The notes under the pieces were generated by a model, which saw only the letters and a list, made by a program, of their open reading frames with translations, was not told where the DNA came from and ran no database searches. From JBBAFS01 sp041655255 (GTDB lineage: Bacteria; Spirochaetota; Spirochaetia; Sphaerochaetales; Sphaerochaetaceae): a stretch of 25,953 bases of DNA. Shown piece after piece: positions 15,423-23,226 of this stretch. A program made the translations under genes and the position numbers. Location: assembly GCA_041655255.1 (NCBI GenBank), contig JBBAFS010000019.1, positions 1-25,953 on the forward strand, read 5' to 3'. Positions within the stretch are counted from its first letter, which is position 1. The number at the start of each line of letters is the position of its first letter.

Positions 15423-15782
15423 CTAGAATTTGACTCCGGCTTTTCGAGCGCCGTCGGCGATCCCTTTCACAATACCGTGAAAGAGGAATCCATTACGATC
15501 GAAGATTACTGCATCGATGTTTTTATCGAGTAATCTCTTGCCAATGGCCTCACCGAGAGTCAGAGCATCAGTCACATTATTTTTGAGGTGCTTAAACTCG
15601 GCTTCTACACTGCTAGCAGAGGCGAGGGTATGACCAGAAGTATCGTCGATAACCTGAACATACATGTGGGTATTACTCCGATAGACACTCATTCTGGGTC
15701 GATCAGCAGTTCCACGAATCCTCTTTCTAATATGAACCTTCCGTTTAGCACGTTTTCTTTGTTTATCTATCACTCTGTTCAT
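15423..15782 (-). CDS. rplR: 50S ribosomal protein L18
   Basis: L18 binds 5S rRNA together with L5 and attaches it to the central protuberance. The 119 residues have a basic N-terminus (KQRKRAKRKVHIRKRIRGT) followed by RPRMSVYRSNTHMYVQVIDD, GEAIGKRLLDKNIDAVIFDR and the C-terminal GFLFHGIVKGIADGARKAGV. It lies between rplF and rpsE with gaps of 14 and 6 nt. Identity is certain. Confidence 0.97.
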   Translation of the reverse strand: MNRVIDKQRKRAKRKVHIRKRIRGTADRPRMSVYRSNTHMYVQVIDDTSGHTLASASSVEAEFKHLKNNVTDALTLGEAIGKRLLDKNIDAVIFDRNGFLFHGIVKGIADGARKAGVKF

Positions 15783-15796
15783 CTGTCTATCCTACC

Positions 15797-16339
15797 CTAT
15801 GCCTTTCCACCCGACTTACCAACTTTACGCCTAATGACTTCGTTATCATAACGAATACCTTTACCTTTGTAAGGTTCGGGCAATCGCAAGGAACGAATCT
15901 CTGCGCTTACTTGGCCGACGCGTTGTTTGTCGATTCCCGATACAACGACTACAGTTGGGCTTTCACAAGCAATCTGTACATCTGAGGGGATCATAAACTC
16001 AATTTGAGTCGACAGGCCTAAGTTTAATAAAAGGATATTTCCTTTCACCTCAGCTCTGTAACCGACACCATTGATTACCAACTTCTTTGAAAATCCAGTG
16101 GAGACTCCAGAAATCATGTTTTGCACAAGCTGACGATACAATCCATGAAAACTTCTCCCGGCTTTGGTATCTTCTGTCCGAGCAACTACGACATCTTTTT
16201 CAGAGACATCAATCGTCACTTCCGCACGATAATTTTGAACCAGTTTCCCTTTCGGTCCCTCAACAGTAACCACGCCATTATCAGCTTTAACAGTTACTCC
16301 TTTAGGCAACACAATCGGCAACTTACCTATTCGAGACAT
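15797..16339 (-). CDS. rplF: 50S ribosomal protein L6
   Basis: L6 has two similar alpha/beta domains and sits near the sarcin-ricin loop, by the factor-binding site. The 180 residues read MSRIGKLPIVLPKGVTVKAD, then VTVEGPKGKLVQNY, VINGVGYRAEVKGN and the C-terminal RLPEPYKGKGIRYDNEVIRR. The ATG at 16339 was chosen over the in-frame upstream codon at 16357. That one would overlap rpsH and add MVRWWT, whereas AAGGTGG lies shortly before 16339 and MSRIGK is the classic family start. Identity is certain. Confidence 0.97.
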   Translation of the reverse strand: MSRIGKLPIVLPKGVTVKADNGVVTVEGPKGKLVQNYRAEVTIDVSEKDVVVARTEDTKAGRSFHGLYRQLVQNMISGVSTGFSKKLVINGVGYRAEVKGNILLLNLGLSTQIEFMIPSDVQIACESPTVVVVSGIDKQRVGQVSAEIRSLRLPEPYKGKGIRYDNEVIRRKVGKSGGKA

Positions 16340-16350
16340 AGTCCACCACC

Positions 16351-16752
16351 TTACCAAATTGAACAGATCAGCTCACCGCCAACCTTTTTCTCACTAGCTT
16401 TTTTACCAGTAATTACGCCACTCGAGGTTGAAACAACGACAACTCCGTAGCCGTTATACACTCGTGGGATATCACGATAGCCTGAGTAAATTCTTCTCCC
16501 AGGAGTCGAGATACGGGAAATACCACGTAATACAGGGTTTTGCTTCTCATCATATTTAAGAAATACTCGTATTGTACTTGTACCGTCTTTGTTGACAACT
16601 TTCTTAAAGTTTTTAATATATCCTTCGTTTTTCAAGATTTTAACAATCTGAAGTTTCATTTTTGAAATGGATATTTCAACTTTCTCATGCTTTGCTAAGC
16701 TCGCATTTCTGATTTTTGTCAGCATATCGGCAACAGGATCACTTATAGCCAT
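16351..16752 (-). CDS. rpsH: 30S ribosomal protein S8
   Basis: S8 binds the central domain of 16S rRNA and in E. coli represses the spc operon by binding its mRNA near rplE. The 133 residues begin DPVADMLTKIRNASLAKHEK and end with the conserved VSTSSGVITGKKASEKKVGG and ELICSIW. Length is typical. Whether the E. coli-type feedback site exists here was not established. It follows rpsZ by 9 nt. Identity is certain. Confidence 0.97.
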   Translation of the reverse strand: MAISDPVADMLTKIRNASLAKHEKVEISISKMKLQIVKILKNEGYIKNFKKVVNKDGTSTIRVFLKYDEKQNPVLRGISRISTPGRRIYSGYRDIPRVYNGYGVVVVSTSSGVITGKKASEKKVGGELICSIW

Positions 16753-16761
16753 ATCAATCTC

Positions 16762-16947
16762 CTACCAGCTCGATTTAGTAACGCCAGGGATTTGTCCCTC
16801 ATTAGCGAGTTTTCGAAAGCAAATCCTGCACATTTCGAACTTTCTCATATAACCACGAGGTCTTCCACAGACGCGACAGCGGTTGACAGCACGTGTTTTA
16901 TATTTTGGCTTTCTGTTAGCCTTAACAATCATCGACTTTTTTGCCAT
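16762..16947 (-). CDS. rpsZ: 30S ribosomal protein S14, type Z (zinc-binding)
   Basis: A 61-residue S14, the short zinc form rather than the roughly 100-residue zinc-free form. Zinc ligands C24, C27, C40 and C43 are visible in NRCRVCGRPRGYMRKFEMCR and ICFRKL, followed by the usual GQIPGVTKSSW ending. S14 assembles late in the 30S head. It sits in the standard place between rplE and rpsH. Identity is certain; rpsN is an equally used symbol. Confidence 0.96.
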   Translation of the reverse strand: MAKKSMIVKANRKPKYKTRAVNRCRVCGRPRGYMRKFEMCRICFRKLANEGQIPGVTKSSW

Positions 16948-16952
16948 CTCTA

Positions 16953-17513
16953 CTACTCCACCTTTTTCGCGAAGGGCATTCCAAGCTTCGTAAGAAGCGC
17001 ATATCCCTCTTCATCTGTTTGGGCTGTCGTTACAATAGCAACGTTTAAGCCACTTACACGTTCAATCTTGTCGTAGTCGATCTCAGGGAAGATAATCTGC
17101 TCAGTAATTCCTAAGGAGAAGTTTCCTCTTCCATCGAATGCGTTTGGATTGACTCCTCTAAAGTCTTTCACTCGAGGTAAAGCAACAGAGATTAATCGCT
17201 CTAGGAAAAACCACATGTTATCTCCACGGAGAGTCACTTTAGCACCAATTTCCATCCCATCACGAACTTTAAAGTTAGCGATTGATTTTCGTGCTTTTGT
17301 TCTCATGACGTGTTGACCTGTGATTTGCTCAAGTTCTTTCACAGCTGCGTCCAATAACTTTTTGTTCGCTATTGCATCACCGACTCCTGCACTTACTGAG
17401 ATCTTCTCAATAGCAGGGACTTGCATCTTCGATGAGTAGCCGAACTCTTCAAAAAGCTCTGGGACGGCCTTTTCACGATATACTTTCTTTAAGTTTGGTA
17501 CAAATTTCTCCAT
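16953..17513 (-). CDS. rplE: 50S ribosomal protein L5
   Basis: L5 binds 5S rRNA with L18 and contacts P-site tRNA and S13. The 186 residues contain PAIEKISVSAGVGDAIANKK, GQHVMRTKARKSIANFKVRD, RGVNPNAFDGRGNFSLGITE and a C-terminal ALLTKLGMPF. Its ATG shares one base with the rplX stop (TAATG), so translation is almost certainly coupled. Length is standard. Identity is certain. Confidence 0.97.
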   Translation of the reverse strand: MEKFVPNLKKVYREKAVPELFEEFGYSSKMQVPAIEKISVSAGVGDAIANKKLLDAAVKELEQITGQHVMRTKARKSIANFKVRDGMEIGAKVTLRGDNMWFFLERLISVALPRVKDFRGVNPNAFDGRGNFSLGITEQIIFPEIDYDKIERVSGLNVAIVTTAQTDEEGYALLTKLGMPFAKKVE

Positions 17514-17818
17514 TAGATCACTTCCCCAGTTTTCTTAGCGTAACGCTTTTTGGCACCACTCTCGTCGAGTTTCACCCCTAAGCGAGTTGTCTCTCCATTT
17601 TTAAGGAGATAGGCGACATTAGAGACGTGCACAGGAGCCTCAATCTCTTTGATTCCACCTTGGTCTTGCTCAGATCGTCTTTTCATAGTCTTTTTGACCA
17701 TGTTGACACCTTGAACAATAACACGCTGTTTTTCGTGATCAATTTTTAGGATTCGGCCTGTTTTGCCTTTATCCTTTCCTGCGAGAACTTTGACGTTGTC
17801 ATTCTTCTTCAGTTTCAT
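17513..17818 (-). CDS. rplX: 50S ribosomal protein L24
   Basis: L24 starts large-subunit assembly and later lies by the peptide exit. Starting at ATG 17818 gives 101 residues: MKLKKNDNVKVLAGKDKGKT begins a KOW motif, followed by GVNMVKKTMKRRSEQDQGGI and APVHVSNVAYL. The upstream in-frame start at 17878 would overlap rplN and add a non-family Leu/Arg-rich stretch. AGGAG lies about 8 nt before 17818. The stop overlaps the rplE start by one base. Identity is certain. Confidence 0.96.
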   Translation of the reverse strand: MKLKKNDNVKVLAGKDKGKTGRILKIDHEKQRVIVQGVNMVKKTMKRRSEQDQGGIKEIEAPVHVSNVAYLLKNGETTRLGVKLDESGAKKRYAKKTGEVI

Positions 17819-17828
17819 TATCTCACTC

Positions 17829-18197
17829 CTACAACACTTCCGGCGCAAGAGAAACAATCTTAGTAAAACCACCGTCACGAAGTTCGCGAGCTACTGGCCC
17901 AAAGATACGTTTACCACGCGGGTTATTGTTGGCATCGAGGACAACGCATGCGTTATCATCGAACCTGATATATGTACCGTCAGGTCGGCGGTATTCTTTT
18001 TTAGTTCGGACTATCACTGCCCGTAACACTTCACCTTTTTTAATAGCGCCGTTCGGGAGGGCGTCTTTTACAGCAACAACGATAATGTCGCCAACACCTG
18101 CAATGTATCGGTGAGTCCCTCCAAGGACTTTGATACACTGAACTCGTTTAGCACCACTGTTGTCTGCTACATTTAAATATGTTTGCATTTGTACCAT
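17829..18197 (-). CDS. rplN: 50S ribosomal protein L14
   Basis: L14 lies at the subunit interface and is the target of the silencing factor RsfS in other bacteria. The 122 residues show MVQMQTYLNVADNSGAKRVQ, the basic GVGDIIVVAVKDALPNGAIK, VVRTKK-like VIVRTKKEYRRPDGTYIRFD and GPVARELRDGGFTKIVSLAP. It opens the spc part but follows rpsQ by only 14 nt, so the S10 and spc parts appear to be one transcript. Identity is certain. Confidence 0.97.
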   Translation of the reverse strand: MVQMQTYLNVADNSGAKRVQCIKVLGGTHRYIAGVGDIIVVAVKDALPNGAIKKGEVLRAVIVRTKKEYRRPDGTYIRFDDNACVVLDANNNPRGKRIFGPVARELRDGGFTKIVSLAPEVL

Positions 18198-18211
18198 AAC
18201 GTTGCTCCTTC

Positions 18212-18463
18212 CTACTTCGCACGCTCAATAATCTGCTCTAAACGCCAGGTCTTGTGACGACTAATTGGTCGACACTCAACAACTCTTACGGTATCTCCGA
18301 TATGAGCTTCGTTTGCCTCATCGTGAGCTTTCACTTTTTTAGTGTGCTTCACATATTTTTTATAAAGAGGGTGGAGTCGTCTGGTCGAAACGGCTACAAC
18401 AATGGTTTTATCCATTTTGTCGCTTGTCACCAATCCGGTGAATTTCTTTTTATTAGCTTCCAT
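18212..18463 (-). CDS. rpsQ: 30S ribosomal protein S17
   Basis: S17 is a primary binder of the 16S 5' domain. The 83 residues read MEANKKKFTGLVTSDKMDKT, then VVAVSTRRLHPLYKKYVKHT and a C-terminal GDTVRVVECRPISRHKTWRL. The ATG at 18463 is preferred to an in-frame TTG three codons upstream (18472), because GAGG is about 10 nt before the ATG and only 2 nt before the TTG. It follows rpmC by 16 nt. Identity is certain. Confidence 0.96.
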   Translation of the reverse strand: MEANKKKFTGLVTSDKMDKTIVVAVSTRRLHPLYKKYVKHTKKVKAHDEANEAHIGDTVRVVECRPISRHKTWRLEQIIERAK

Positions 18464-18479
18464 TGGATACAAACCTCAC

Positions 18480-18689
18480 TTACTTAGTTTTCGCTGTACG
18501 AATGCCAAGTGCATATTCATGGATGAGTGTGTTGAGCCTTGCAATCTGACGACGTGTCGTTCTGATTGCTAAAGGGTTTTCAACTTGTCCAAGGACTTTT
18601 GCCATCCGAAGATTTAAAGCCTCTTTTCTTAAATCATCCCTTTTTGCGACTAATTCCGCATACGTTAAATCGTTAAATGAATGTTTCAT
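18480..18689 (-). CDS. rpmC: 50S ribosomal protein L29
   Basis: L29 is a small two-helix protein at the peptide exit, where trigger factor and SRP bind together with L23. The 69 residues include NDLTYAELVAKRDDLRKEAL and NLRMAKVLGQVENPLAIRTT, then RRQIARLNTLIHE, matching the family throughout. It begins 3 nt after rplP. Identity is certain. Confidence 0.95.
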   Translation of the reverse strand: MKHSFNDLTYAELVAKRDDLRKEALNLRMAKVLGQVENPLAIRTTRRQIARLNTLIHEYALGIRTAKTK

Positions 18690-18692
18690 GCC

Positions 18693-19109
18693 TTACCCCA
18701 CTTCCCTTCTGGAGATGAACTTTGTTTTAATGGGGAGCTTTGCAGCCGCTAAGGTAAGTGCTTCTCGAGCAAGATCCTCTTGAACTCCTCCCATCTCAAA
18801 CATGATTGTCCCTGTTTTAACAACAGCGACCCATCCCTCTGGGTTTCCTTTTCCTTTTCCCATCCGGGTTTCAGCCGGTTTTTTGGTAAAAGGCATATCA
18901 GGGAATATGCGAATCCACACATTTCCACCACGTTTAATGTGGCGTGTCATGGCAATACGAGCAGCCTCAATTTGACGGTTGGTAATCCATTTGGGTTCCA
19001 ACGCTGCAAGGCCGAACTCACCGAAAGCAAGGTAGTTACCTCGGGTTGCTACACCGTCAGTCTTTCCCCGTTGCTTCTTTCTATATTTTATTCTCTTAGG
19101 ACTAAGCAT
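18693..19109 (-). CDS. rplP: 50S ribosomal protein L16
   Basis: L16 lies by the A-site tRNA elbow and is needed for late 50S maturation. The 138 residues read MLSPKRIKYRKKQRGKTDGV, WITNRQIEAARIAMTRHIKR, WIRIFPDMPFTKKPAETRMG and KGKGNPEGWVAVVKTGTIMF, then a short C-terminus. Length is standard. It lies 6 nt after rpsC and 3 nt before rpmC. Identity is certain. Confidence 0.97.
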   Translation of the reverse strand: MLSPKRIKYRKKQRGKTDGVATRGNYLAFGEFGLAALEPKWITNRQIEAARIAMTRHIKRGGNVWIRIFPDMPFTKKPAETRMGKGKGNPEGWVAVVKTGTIMFEMGGVQEDLAREALTLAAAKLPIKTKFISRREVG

Positions 19110-19115
19110 GACGCA

Positions 19116-19829
19116 CTAACTCCTTGCCTCGTTGATCTCTGCTCGCTCTCGTGCACTTTTACGAACAAGCAAACCAGCATCTTCTTTATTTGACTTATCG
19201 AGAATCTCTCCGTTATATACCCACACTTTGACACCAATTTTTCCGAATGTTGTATCTGCTTCAGCAAATCCGTAATCGATATCACTACGAAGGGTATGTA
19301 GTGGAATTCTTCCGTCTTTCAACCACTCACTACTAGCAATCTCTCGTCCACCAAGGCGGCCAGAGACTTTAATTTTAATACCTTGAGCACCTGCTTGCAT
19401 CGCTTTACTGATCGCCATTTTAAGTGCACGGCGGTGTGAACCACGGCTAGCTAATTGGCGAGCAACGTTATAAGCGACCAACTGAGCATCGGCTTCAGGT
19501 TTTTTGATCTCTTTAATTTTGATCTGGATTTTTTTGTCGGTCACTGTTTGTAAACGAGCACCAAGTTTTTCAACGTTTGCACCTTTAGATCCGATAATAA
19601 TTCCAGGTCGGCTTGTGGAGATAGTGAGAGCAATCCGTTGAGGTTTGCGGACAATCTCTACATCTGCTATCTCTGCCCCTTGCACTTCAGGACAGGTCAA
19701 TAAAAGCTCACGGAGCTTTAAATCTTCATGTAGTGTATCGGCGTACTCTCTAGGATCGACGTACCATTTTGATTTCCATGTTTTATTGACTCCTAAGCGA
19801 AGTCCAATTGGATTTACTTTTTGGCCCAT
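19116..19829 (-). CDS. rpsC: 30S ribosomal protein S3
   Basis: S3 forms part of the mRNA entry tunnel and contributes to helicase activity of the ribosome. The 237 residues start MGQKVNPIGLRLGVNKTWKS. A KH domain (about 60-105) carries GIIIGSKGANVEKLGARLQ. The C-terminal domain has AQLVARQLA-like VAYNVARQLASRGSHRRALK, GIKIKVSGRLGGREIASSEW and IGVKVWVYNGEIL. It abuts the rplV stop without a gap. Identity is certain. Confidence 0.97.
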   Translation of the reverse strand: MGQKVNPIGLRLGVNKTWKSKWYVDPREYADTLHEDLKLRELLLTCPEVQGAEIADVEIVRKPQRIALTISTSRPGIIIGSKGANVEKLGARLQTVTDKKIQIKIKEIKKPEADAQLVAYNVARQLASRGSHRRALKMAISKAMQAGAQGIKIKVSGRLGGREIASSEWLKDGRIPLHTLRSDIDYGFAEADTTFGKIGVKVWVYNGEILDKSNKEDAGLLVRKSARERAEINEARS

Positions 19830-20186
19830 TTAATTCCCCACCTTCTCATCAAGTACAACGGTGATGTGGCACTGTCTCTTTAACAAAATGTCTCGTCTTC
19901 CATGGGAGCGAGGCCATACTCGTTTCATTCGAGGACCATCATCAACGTACAACTGTGAAATCACAAGTTGTTCTTCATCTAATTTCTTATGTAAGTTCAT
20001 TGCGTTTGCAGCTGCCGACTCAACGACTTGTTGAATAAGACGAGCACCTTTTTGGGGCAGAGCCTCTAAAATAGCGAGAGCCTCTACATAAGGTTTATTT
20101 CGTACCAAGTTAGCAACTGGTCGCACTTTTAAAGGAGAAGAGGGTAAATATCTTCCAACAGCCTTAAAACTTTTCTTATTTTCCAT
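19830..20186 (-). CDS. rplV: 50S ribosomal protein L22
   Basis: L22 lines the peptide exit tunnel with a long beta-hairpin whose changes give macrolide resistance elsewhere. The 118 residues include KAVGRYLPSSPLKVRPVANL and VESAAANAMNLHKKL, then the hairpin region VDDGPRMKRVWPRSHGRRDI and ITVVLDE. The start is uncertain between ATG 20186 (AGGTG 6 nt upstream) and GTG 20195 (AGAAGG 6 nt upstream, three more residues). The ATG is preferred because the extra residues are not typical of the family. Identity is certain. Confidence 0.95.
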   Translation of the reverse strand: MENKKSFKAVGRYLPSSPLKVRPVANLVRNKPYVEALAILEALPQKGARLIQQVVESAAANAMNLHKKLDEEQLVISQLYVDDGPRMKRVWPRSHGRRDILLKRQCHITVVLDEKVGN

Positions 20187-20198
20187 ATGCTGCACCTA

Positions 20199-20477
20199 CT
20201 ACCTTCTCGCTCTTTTATCGGATCCTGCGTGACCACGGAAAATTCGAGTAGGAGCAAACTCACCGAGTTTGTGTCCAACTAAGTTCTCTGTGATAAACAC
20301 GGGAATCCATGTTTTGCCGTTATAGACAGAAATTGTATGTCCAACCATCTCAGGAATAATCGTAGATGTGCGGGAATACGTTTTGAGCATCGGTTTCTGT
20401 CCAGCTTTATTCGCTTCAGTGACCCTCTTATAGAGTTTTTTCTCAATAAAAGGACCCTTTTTAATTGATCTAGCCAC
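20199..20477 (-). CDS. rpsS: 30S ribosomal protein S19
   Basis: S19 is in the 30S head with S13 and contacts the A-site finger of the 50S subunit. The 92 residues read MARSIKKGPFIEKKLYKRVT, then SRTSTIIPEMVGHTISVYNG and ITENLVGHKLGEFAPTRIFR. The start codon is GTG at 20477, with GGAG 6 nt upstream; no ATG is available nearby. It follows rplB by 9 nt. Identity is certain. Confidence 0.97.
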   Translation of the reverse strand: MARSIKKGPFIEKKLYKRVTEANKAGQKPMLKTYSRTSTIIPEMVGHTISVYNGKTWIPVFITENLVGHKLGEFAPTRIFRGHAGSDKRARR

Positions 20478-20486
20478 GTTCTACTC

Positions 20487-21311
20487 CTACTTCCGCTTCT
20501 TCACAATGAACTTGCCCGAAGGTTTGTTCTTTTTACGTGTCTTGTGCCCCTTCGTGGGAACACCCCACGGAGTTACGGGGTGGCGCCCCGAAGTCGTTTT
20601 CCCTTCTCCACCACCGTGTGGGTGATCGATTGGGTTCATCACAACACCTCGAACTTTTGGCCTGCGACCTAACCAGCGTGATCGACCAGCTTTACCGAGT
20701 GTGACGTTCATATGATCGTCGTTGCCTAAAGAGCCTAATGTGGCTCTACATTCACCGAAGACCATTCGAATCTCACCACTGGGGAGACGTAATGAAACGT
20801 AATCACCCTCTTTGGCGACAATCACAGCTCCCACTCCGGCACTACGGACAAGTTGTCCACCTTTGCCTAATTGAAGTTCAACATTGTGAACAGTCAATCC
20901 AAGGGGAATTGATTTAAGAGGAAGAGCGTTCCCTACATTCAAAGGAGCTGTATCACTACTAATAACAGTAGTACCAACAGCAATCCCCTTTGGTGCGAGG
21001 ATATATCGCTTTTCTCCATCAGCATAAAAGACTAATGCAATATTTGCTGAACGGTTTGGATCGTATTCGATTGTTTTCACTTTCCCAGGAACATCGTATT
21101 TATCTCGTTTGAAATCAATTTCTCGATACGAGCGCTTGTGCCCACCACCTCTTCGGCGAACACTGATACGACCTGCTCTATCACGACCAGCCTTCTTTGG
21201 AAGGTTCTTGGTAAGTGATCGCTCTGGTTTATTTGTGGTAATTTCATCAAATACCAAAGTAGTCTTCTGGCGGAGCCCAGGAGTATGTGGTTTATATTTC
21301 TTAAGTGCCAT
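20487..21311 (-). CDS. rplB: 50S ribosomal protein L2
   Basis: L2 is a universally conserved protein close to the peptidyl-transferase centre and needed for subunit association. The 274 residues include MALKKYKPHTPGLRQKTTLV, RGGGHKRSYREIDFKRDKYD, IEYDPNRSANIALVFYADGE and the C-terminal RGVVMNPIDHPHGGGEGKTT, containing the HPHGGGEG signature with its key His. Then follow GRHPVTPWGVPTKGHKTR and a basic tail. Length is standard. Identity is certain. Confidence 0.98.
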   Translation of the reverse strand: MALKKYKPHTPGLRQKTTLVFDEITTNKPERSLTKNLPKKAGRDRAGRISVRRRGGGHKRSYREIDFKRDKYDVPGKVKTIEYDPNRSANIALVFYADGEKRYILAPKGIAVGTTVISSDTAPLNVGNALPLKSIPLGLTVHNVELQLGKGGQLVRSAGVGAVIVAKEGDYVSLRLPSGEIRMVFGECRATLGSLGNDDHMNVTLGKAGRSRWLGRRPKVRGVVMNPIDHPHGGGEGKTTSGRHPVTPWGVPTKGHKTRKKNKPSGKFIVKKRK

Positions 21312-21320
21312 AATATTCTC

Positions 21321-21623
21321 CTATAGACCTTCAATTGCCTGAATGGCATCGCCTTTTGCAAGTGTTACAATCGCCTTTTTCCAATCACCAGTGTTTCCTT
21401 TAATATGTCCACTACGTGTTCGGGTAAATTTTGGTTTACCTTTAACAGTCATAACGTGACAAGTAACAGGAGTGACTTCAAAAAGTTCTTTTACTGCGGC
21501 CATAATCTCAAACTTATTAGCTCGTGGATGAACTTTGAACGTATATCGTTTGAGCTCTTCCTCGCGTGCCATATTCGATTTTTCCGTTAATACGGGCTGA
21601 ATGATTACTTGATCTGCTCTCAC
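21321..21623 (-). CDS. rplW: 50S ribosomal protein L23 (GTG start)
   Basis: L23 surrounds the exit tunnel and docks trigger factor. From GTG 21623 the protein has 100 residues: MRADQVIIQPVLTEKSNMAR, YTFKVHPRANKFEIMAAVKE and VTPVTCHVMTVKGKPKFTRT. An in-frame upstream start (TTG 21647) would lie inside rplD. The Shine-Dalgarno-like run AAGGGGG, formed by the last codons of rplD, stands 6 nt before the GTG, which also lies just past the rplD stop (TGAgGTG). This decides the start and suggests coupling. Identity is certain; the start is probable. Confidence 0.95.
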   Translation of the reverse strand: MRADQVIIQPVLTEKSNMAREEELKRYTFKVHPRANKFEIMAAVKELFEVTPVTCHVMTVKGKPKFTRTRSGHIKGNTGDWKKAIVTLAKGDAIQAIEGL

Positions 21624-21624
21624 C

Positions 21625-22263
21625 TCATACCCCCTTCTTCTCATCAAAGAATGTGTTTAAATTCTTTGCTGCGGTCTCTAACATTACAATGTTTCGTCCA
21701 TACAACAACTCTTTAGCGCTGAGTCTGTTGTATGAGAGGATTCGAAGATATGGGATATTGCGAGCTGCTCGACGAAGAAGAATGTCATCATCCTTCATCA
21801 CTAATACAGTTCTCTTTTTATCTTTAGCAAAGTTCTCGATAATTGTTGCAAGATCCTTTGTTTTCCCACTTTCAATGGTGAAATCCTCTACGATTGTGAG
21901 GCGCTTCTCTACTACAGAGAGTGAAAGAAGTGACTTCATTGCAAGTCGCTTCACTTTTTTAGGAAGGACATAACTGTAATCACGTGGCTTTGGCCCGAAG
22001 ATGGTTCCACCACCGACCCAAATTGGAGACTTTTTATCCCCAGCACGAGCGTTACCTGTCCCTTTTTGTCTATAGGGCTTTGCGTTACTAAAATTCACCT
22101 CTGCACGAGTCTTGGTGCTGGCAGTACCAACACGTCTGTTTGCAAGTTCATTATTTACTGCATGGTAAATTGAACCGTCGCTCACATCTACTTTAAAGAC
22201 ATCGTCATTGAGAGTGATTGTTCGCAACTCTTCGCCTTGTGTTGAAAAGACTTTTGTTCTCAT
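21625..22263 (-). CDS. rplD: 50S ribosomal protein L4
   Basis: L4 has a long loop into the exit tunnel and in E. coli represses the S10 operon. The 212 residues show NRRVGTASTKTRAEVNFSNA, KPYRQKGTGNARAGDKKSPI and FGPKPRDYSYVLPKKVKRLA (the tunnel loop), followed by a globular domain with LVMKDDDILLRRAARNIPYL. There is no space upstream of rpsJ for an E. coli-like S10 leader other than the tuf-rpsJ hairpin, so L4 feedback is undetermined. Identity is certain. Confidence 0.97.
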   Translation of the reverse strand: MRTKVFSTQGEELRTITLNDDVFKVDVSDGSIYHAVNNELANRRVGTASTKTRAEVNFSNAKPYRQKGTGNARAGDKKSPIWVGGGTIFGPKPRDYSYVLPKKVKRLAMKSLLSLSVVEKRLTIVEDFTIESGKTKDLATIIENFAKDKKRTVLVMKDDDILLRRAARNIPYLRILSYNRLSAKELLYGRNIVMLETAAKNLNTFFDEKKGV

Positions 22264-22272
22264 CTCTCGCCT

Positions 22273-22893
22273 CTACTTCTTCTTCGCTTTTTTCACAATG
22301 ACAACGCTTTGATTTGGTCCAGGAATTGCTCCTTTCACAAGAAGAACATTCATCTCTTCGTCGACACGAACGACTTTCAAGTTTTGAACAGTCACTTTCT
22401 CGTGTCCCATGCGTCCTGCCATCTTGCGCCCTTTAAAGGTACGTGCGGGGGTAGCTGACATTCCAGTACCTCCGATACCACGGTGGAATTTAGATCCGTG
22501 CGTTGCACGTCCTCCACGATACCCGTGGCGCTTTACGACACCTTGGAACCCCTTACCTTTGCTGGTTCCCTCTACGTCGACATACATAACGTCTTTAAAC
22601 ATATCGACACTTAACACTTCACCAACTTCTGTCTCTTTCTCGAAATCGCGTATTTCAATAAGCGTTTTCTTTGGAGGACAAATGTCGCCGAACTGACCGG
22701 CATACGGTTTGGTGGTTTGGCTCGGTTTTTTATCTTCTGAGCCAATCACACACGATTCGTATCCATGTTTGTCAGTAGTTCTGTGTCCAACTACGACGTT
22801 ATCTTCTATTTTTATAACTGTCACAGGTATTAAGATACCATTGGCATCAAACACCTGAGTCATTCCTAACTTTCTTCCGATAAGCCCTAACAT
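22273..22893 (-). CDS. rplC: 50S ribosomal protein L3
   Basis: L3 is one of two initiators of large-subunit assembly and reaches the peptidyl-transferase centre with a long finger. The 206 residues start MLGLIGRKLGMTQVFDANGI and contain VDVEGTSKGKGFQGVVKRHG, YRGGRATHGSKFHRGIGGTG and KGRKMAGRMGHEKVTVQNLK. The Gln usually methylated by PrmB lies in KGFQG. It follows rpsJ by 15 nt. Identity is certain. Confidence 0.97.
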   Translation of the reverse strand: MLGLIGRKLGMTQVFDANGILIPVTVIKIEDNVVVGHRTTDKHGYESCVIGSEDKKPSQTTKPYAGQFGDICPPKKTLIEIRDFEKETEVGEVLSVDMFKDVMYVDVEGTSKGKGFQGVVKRHGYRGGRATHGSKFHRGIGGTGMSATPARTFKGRKMAGRMGHEKVTVQNLKVVRVDEEMNVLLVKGAIPGPNQSVVIVKKAKKK

Positions 22894-22908
22894 CTCTTAC
22901 CTCTACTG

Positions 22909-23217
22909 TTACTGTTTAATCTCTACATCCACACCAGCAGGAAGCTCAAGCTTCATAAGGGCGTCCATGACCTTCGATGTAGGGTCTAGAATGTCAATCA
23001 GCCTTTTGTGTGTCCGCATTTCAAACTGTTCGCGGGATTTCTTGTTCACGTGGGGCGATCTGAGAACAGTGTATTTATTGATATGAGTCGGGAGAGGTAC
23101 GGGGCCAGAGACTTTGGCACCAGCCTTCACTACTGTCAATACAATAGCCTTTGCGCTCTGCTCTACTAGCTCAATGTCAAAACCCCTCAGCCGTACCCGG
23201 ATTCTATCCTTAGCCAT
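22909..23217 (-). CDS. rpsJ: 30S ribosomal protein S10
   Basis: S10 is in the 30S head and, as NusE, also forms part of transcription antitermination complexes. From ATG 23217 there are 102 residues, the normal length: MAKDRIRVRLRGFDIELVEQ, KAGAKVSGPVPLPTHINKYT, RSPHVNKKSREQFEMRTHKR and LPAGVDVEIKQ. A longer in-frame reading from 23265 would run through the terminator-like hairpin and is rejected. GGAGG lies 4 nt before the chosen ATG and only 1 nt before the ATG directly preceding it. It is the first gene of the S10 part and lies 60 nt after tuf. Identity is certain. Confidence 0.96.
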   Translation of the reverse strand: MAKDRIRVRLRGFDIELVEQSAKAIVLTVVKAGAKVSGPVPLPTHINKYTVLRSPHVNKKSREQFEMRTHKRLIDILDPTSKVMDALMKLELPAGVDVEIKQ

Positions 23218-23226
23218 CATTCCTCC

